This document shows, piece after piece, positions 63,706 to 64,000 of a DNA stretch of 64,000 bases (positions are counted from its first letter, which is position 1; each line of letters begins with the position of its first letter). Under the pieces are notes generated by a model. The model made no database searches, was not told where the DNA came from, and saw only the letters and a list, made by a program, of their open reading frames with translations. The stretch is taken from assembly GCF_029894125.1 (NCBI RefSeq), contig NZ_JARXYZ010000025.1, positions 1-64,000 on the forward strand, written 5' to 3'. Both the position numbers and the translations under genes were made by a program. The stretch comes from Kitasatospora sp. MAA19. Its GTDB lineage: Bacteria; Actinomycetota; Actinomycetes; Streptomycetales; Streptomycetaceae.

Positions 63706-64000
63706 ATGGAAACCCGATCGATCACCACCGAGATCCCGCTGCGCCCCCGGCTGGCCCAGGACCCCGTCCAGCTCGTCCCCGAACTGGCCGAGGTCTCGGC
63801 GGCCCTGTTCAAGGCCGCCGGCAACGGCGCGGTGCCGCGCGCCACGATCAGCCTGGTCCAGCTACGGGCCGGCCAGATCGCCGGCAGCACGTACCTGACC
63901 GTCCTGCACACCGGCTTCCTCCGCAAGGCGGGCGAGTCGGAGGAGCGCATCACCTCGGTCGCGACCTGGCAGGACTCGCCCTACTTCACCGGCCCCGAAC
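63706..64000 (+). CDS. AhpD/carboxymuconolactone decarboxylase-like protein, partial
   Basis: ATG at 63706 with GAAAGGA upstream starts a CMD/AhpD-family protein; 98 residues are visible before the window edge. The helix that normally carries the catalytic C-x-x-C and His reads QIAGSTYLTVLHTGF. Both cysteines are absent (Ser and Leu), while the His and the downstream ERI...W..SPYFT pattern remain. Peroxidase chemistry is therefore unlikely for this copy. It lies behind the ECF41-like promoter, where such genes are expected. Confidence 0.78.
   Translation, partial: METRSITTEIPLRPRLAQDPVQLVPELAEVSAALFKAAGNGAVPRATISLVQLRAGQIAGSTYLTVLHTGFLRKAGESEERITSVATWQDSPYFTGPE

Overview
The window is about 71% G+C, with strong third-position GC bias, GTG/TTG starts, 4-bp stop/start overlaps and gene families typical of Streptomycetaceae (Streptomyces or Kitasatospora). 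It reads as accessory chromosome-arm DNA: two or three natural-product loci, an unusual nucleotide-hydrolase operon, and a right half full of broken genes and mobile-element remains. I found no rRNA, tRNA or CRISPR array.

Layout. 0.1-6.0 kb: a small hypothetical gene, a RibD-like reductase, an S9 peptidase, and a helix-turn-helix/TPR regulator divergent from a hypothetical gene. 6.1-14.05 kb: a tight plus-strand operon with an amino-acid permease, a glutamine-synthetase-like ligase, a MurC homologue without the P-loop lysine, a protein with two HTH-like segments, small proteins, a GH15 glucoamylase-like enzyme and a short STAND-type N-terminus. 14.1-16.3 kb: a superfamily 2 helicase with C-terminal helicase-associated repeats.

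16.5-27.0 kb: an FxLD-type class I lanthipeptide locus. It has an XRE regulator and NUDIX gene on the minus strand, then a TauD/TfdA dioxygenase, a 56-residue precursor, LanB (broken by a 14-bp tandem duplication), LanC, a protein joining a thiopeptide-type domain to an isoaspartyl-methyltransferase-like enzyme, and a hypothetical gene. 27.2-35.5 kb continues on the same strand with five further NUDIX domains and one frameshifted NUDIX gene, plus an APH-type kinase, GNAT, HIT, ABC exporter and a MazG-like/PIG-L fusion. Seven NUDIX boxes are visible in the two regions together. A truncated endonuclease/phosphatase gene ends this block.

36.2-40.3 kb: two Hanks-type kinases flanking a 280-bp MITE-like element. 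41.2-42.5 kb: an insertion sequence with 33-bp perfect inverted repeats. 42.6-44.6 kb: a terpene synthase divergent from a phytanoyl-CoA-type dioxygenase. 44.6-54.9 kb: fragments of a relaxase, an M28 aminopeptidase, an IS4 transposase and an MFS transporter among intact genes (lipoprotein/membrane pair, P450, YVTN/IPT protein), then a frameshifted penicillin-binding protein. 55.0-59.8 kb: a minus-strand cassette of glycosyltransferase, ATP-grasp enzyme and a dikinase whose domain order resembles glucan, water dikinase rather than PEP synthase. 60.3-64 kb: GDPD and MFS pair, a LanC relic, a muconolactone-isomerase-like and an NTF2-like gene, and a cysteine-less AhpD/CMD homologue (cut by the window edge) behind a sequence matching the ECF41 promoter consensus.

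The strongest candidates for undescribed biology are the dioxygenase-containing FxLD lanthipeptide locus with its linked nucleotide-hydrolase operon, and the dikinase/ATP-grasp/glycosyltransferase cassette. Five genes carry small indels or short tandem duplications that break the frame. These may be real decay or sequence errors, and resequencing would tell.
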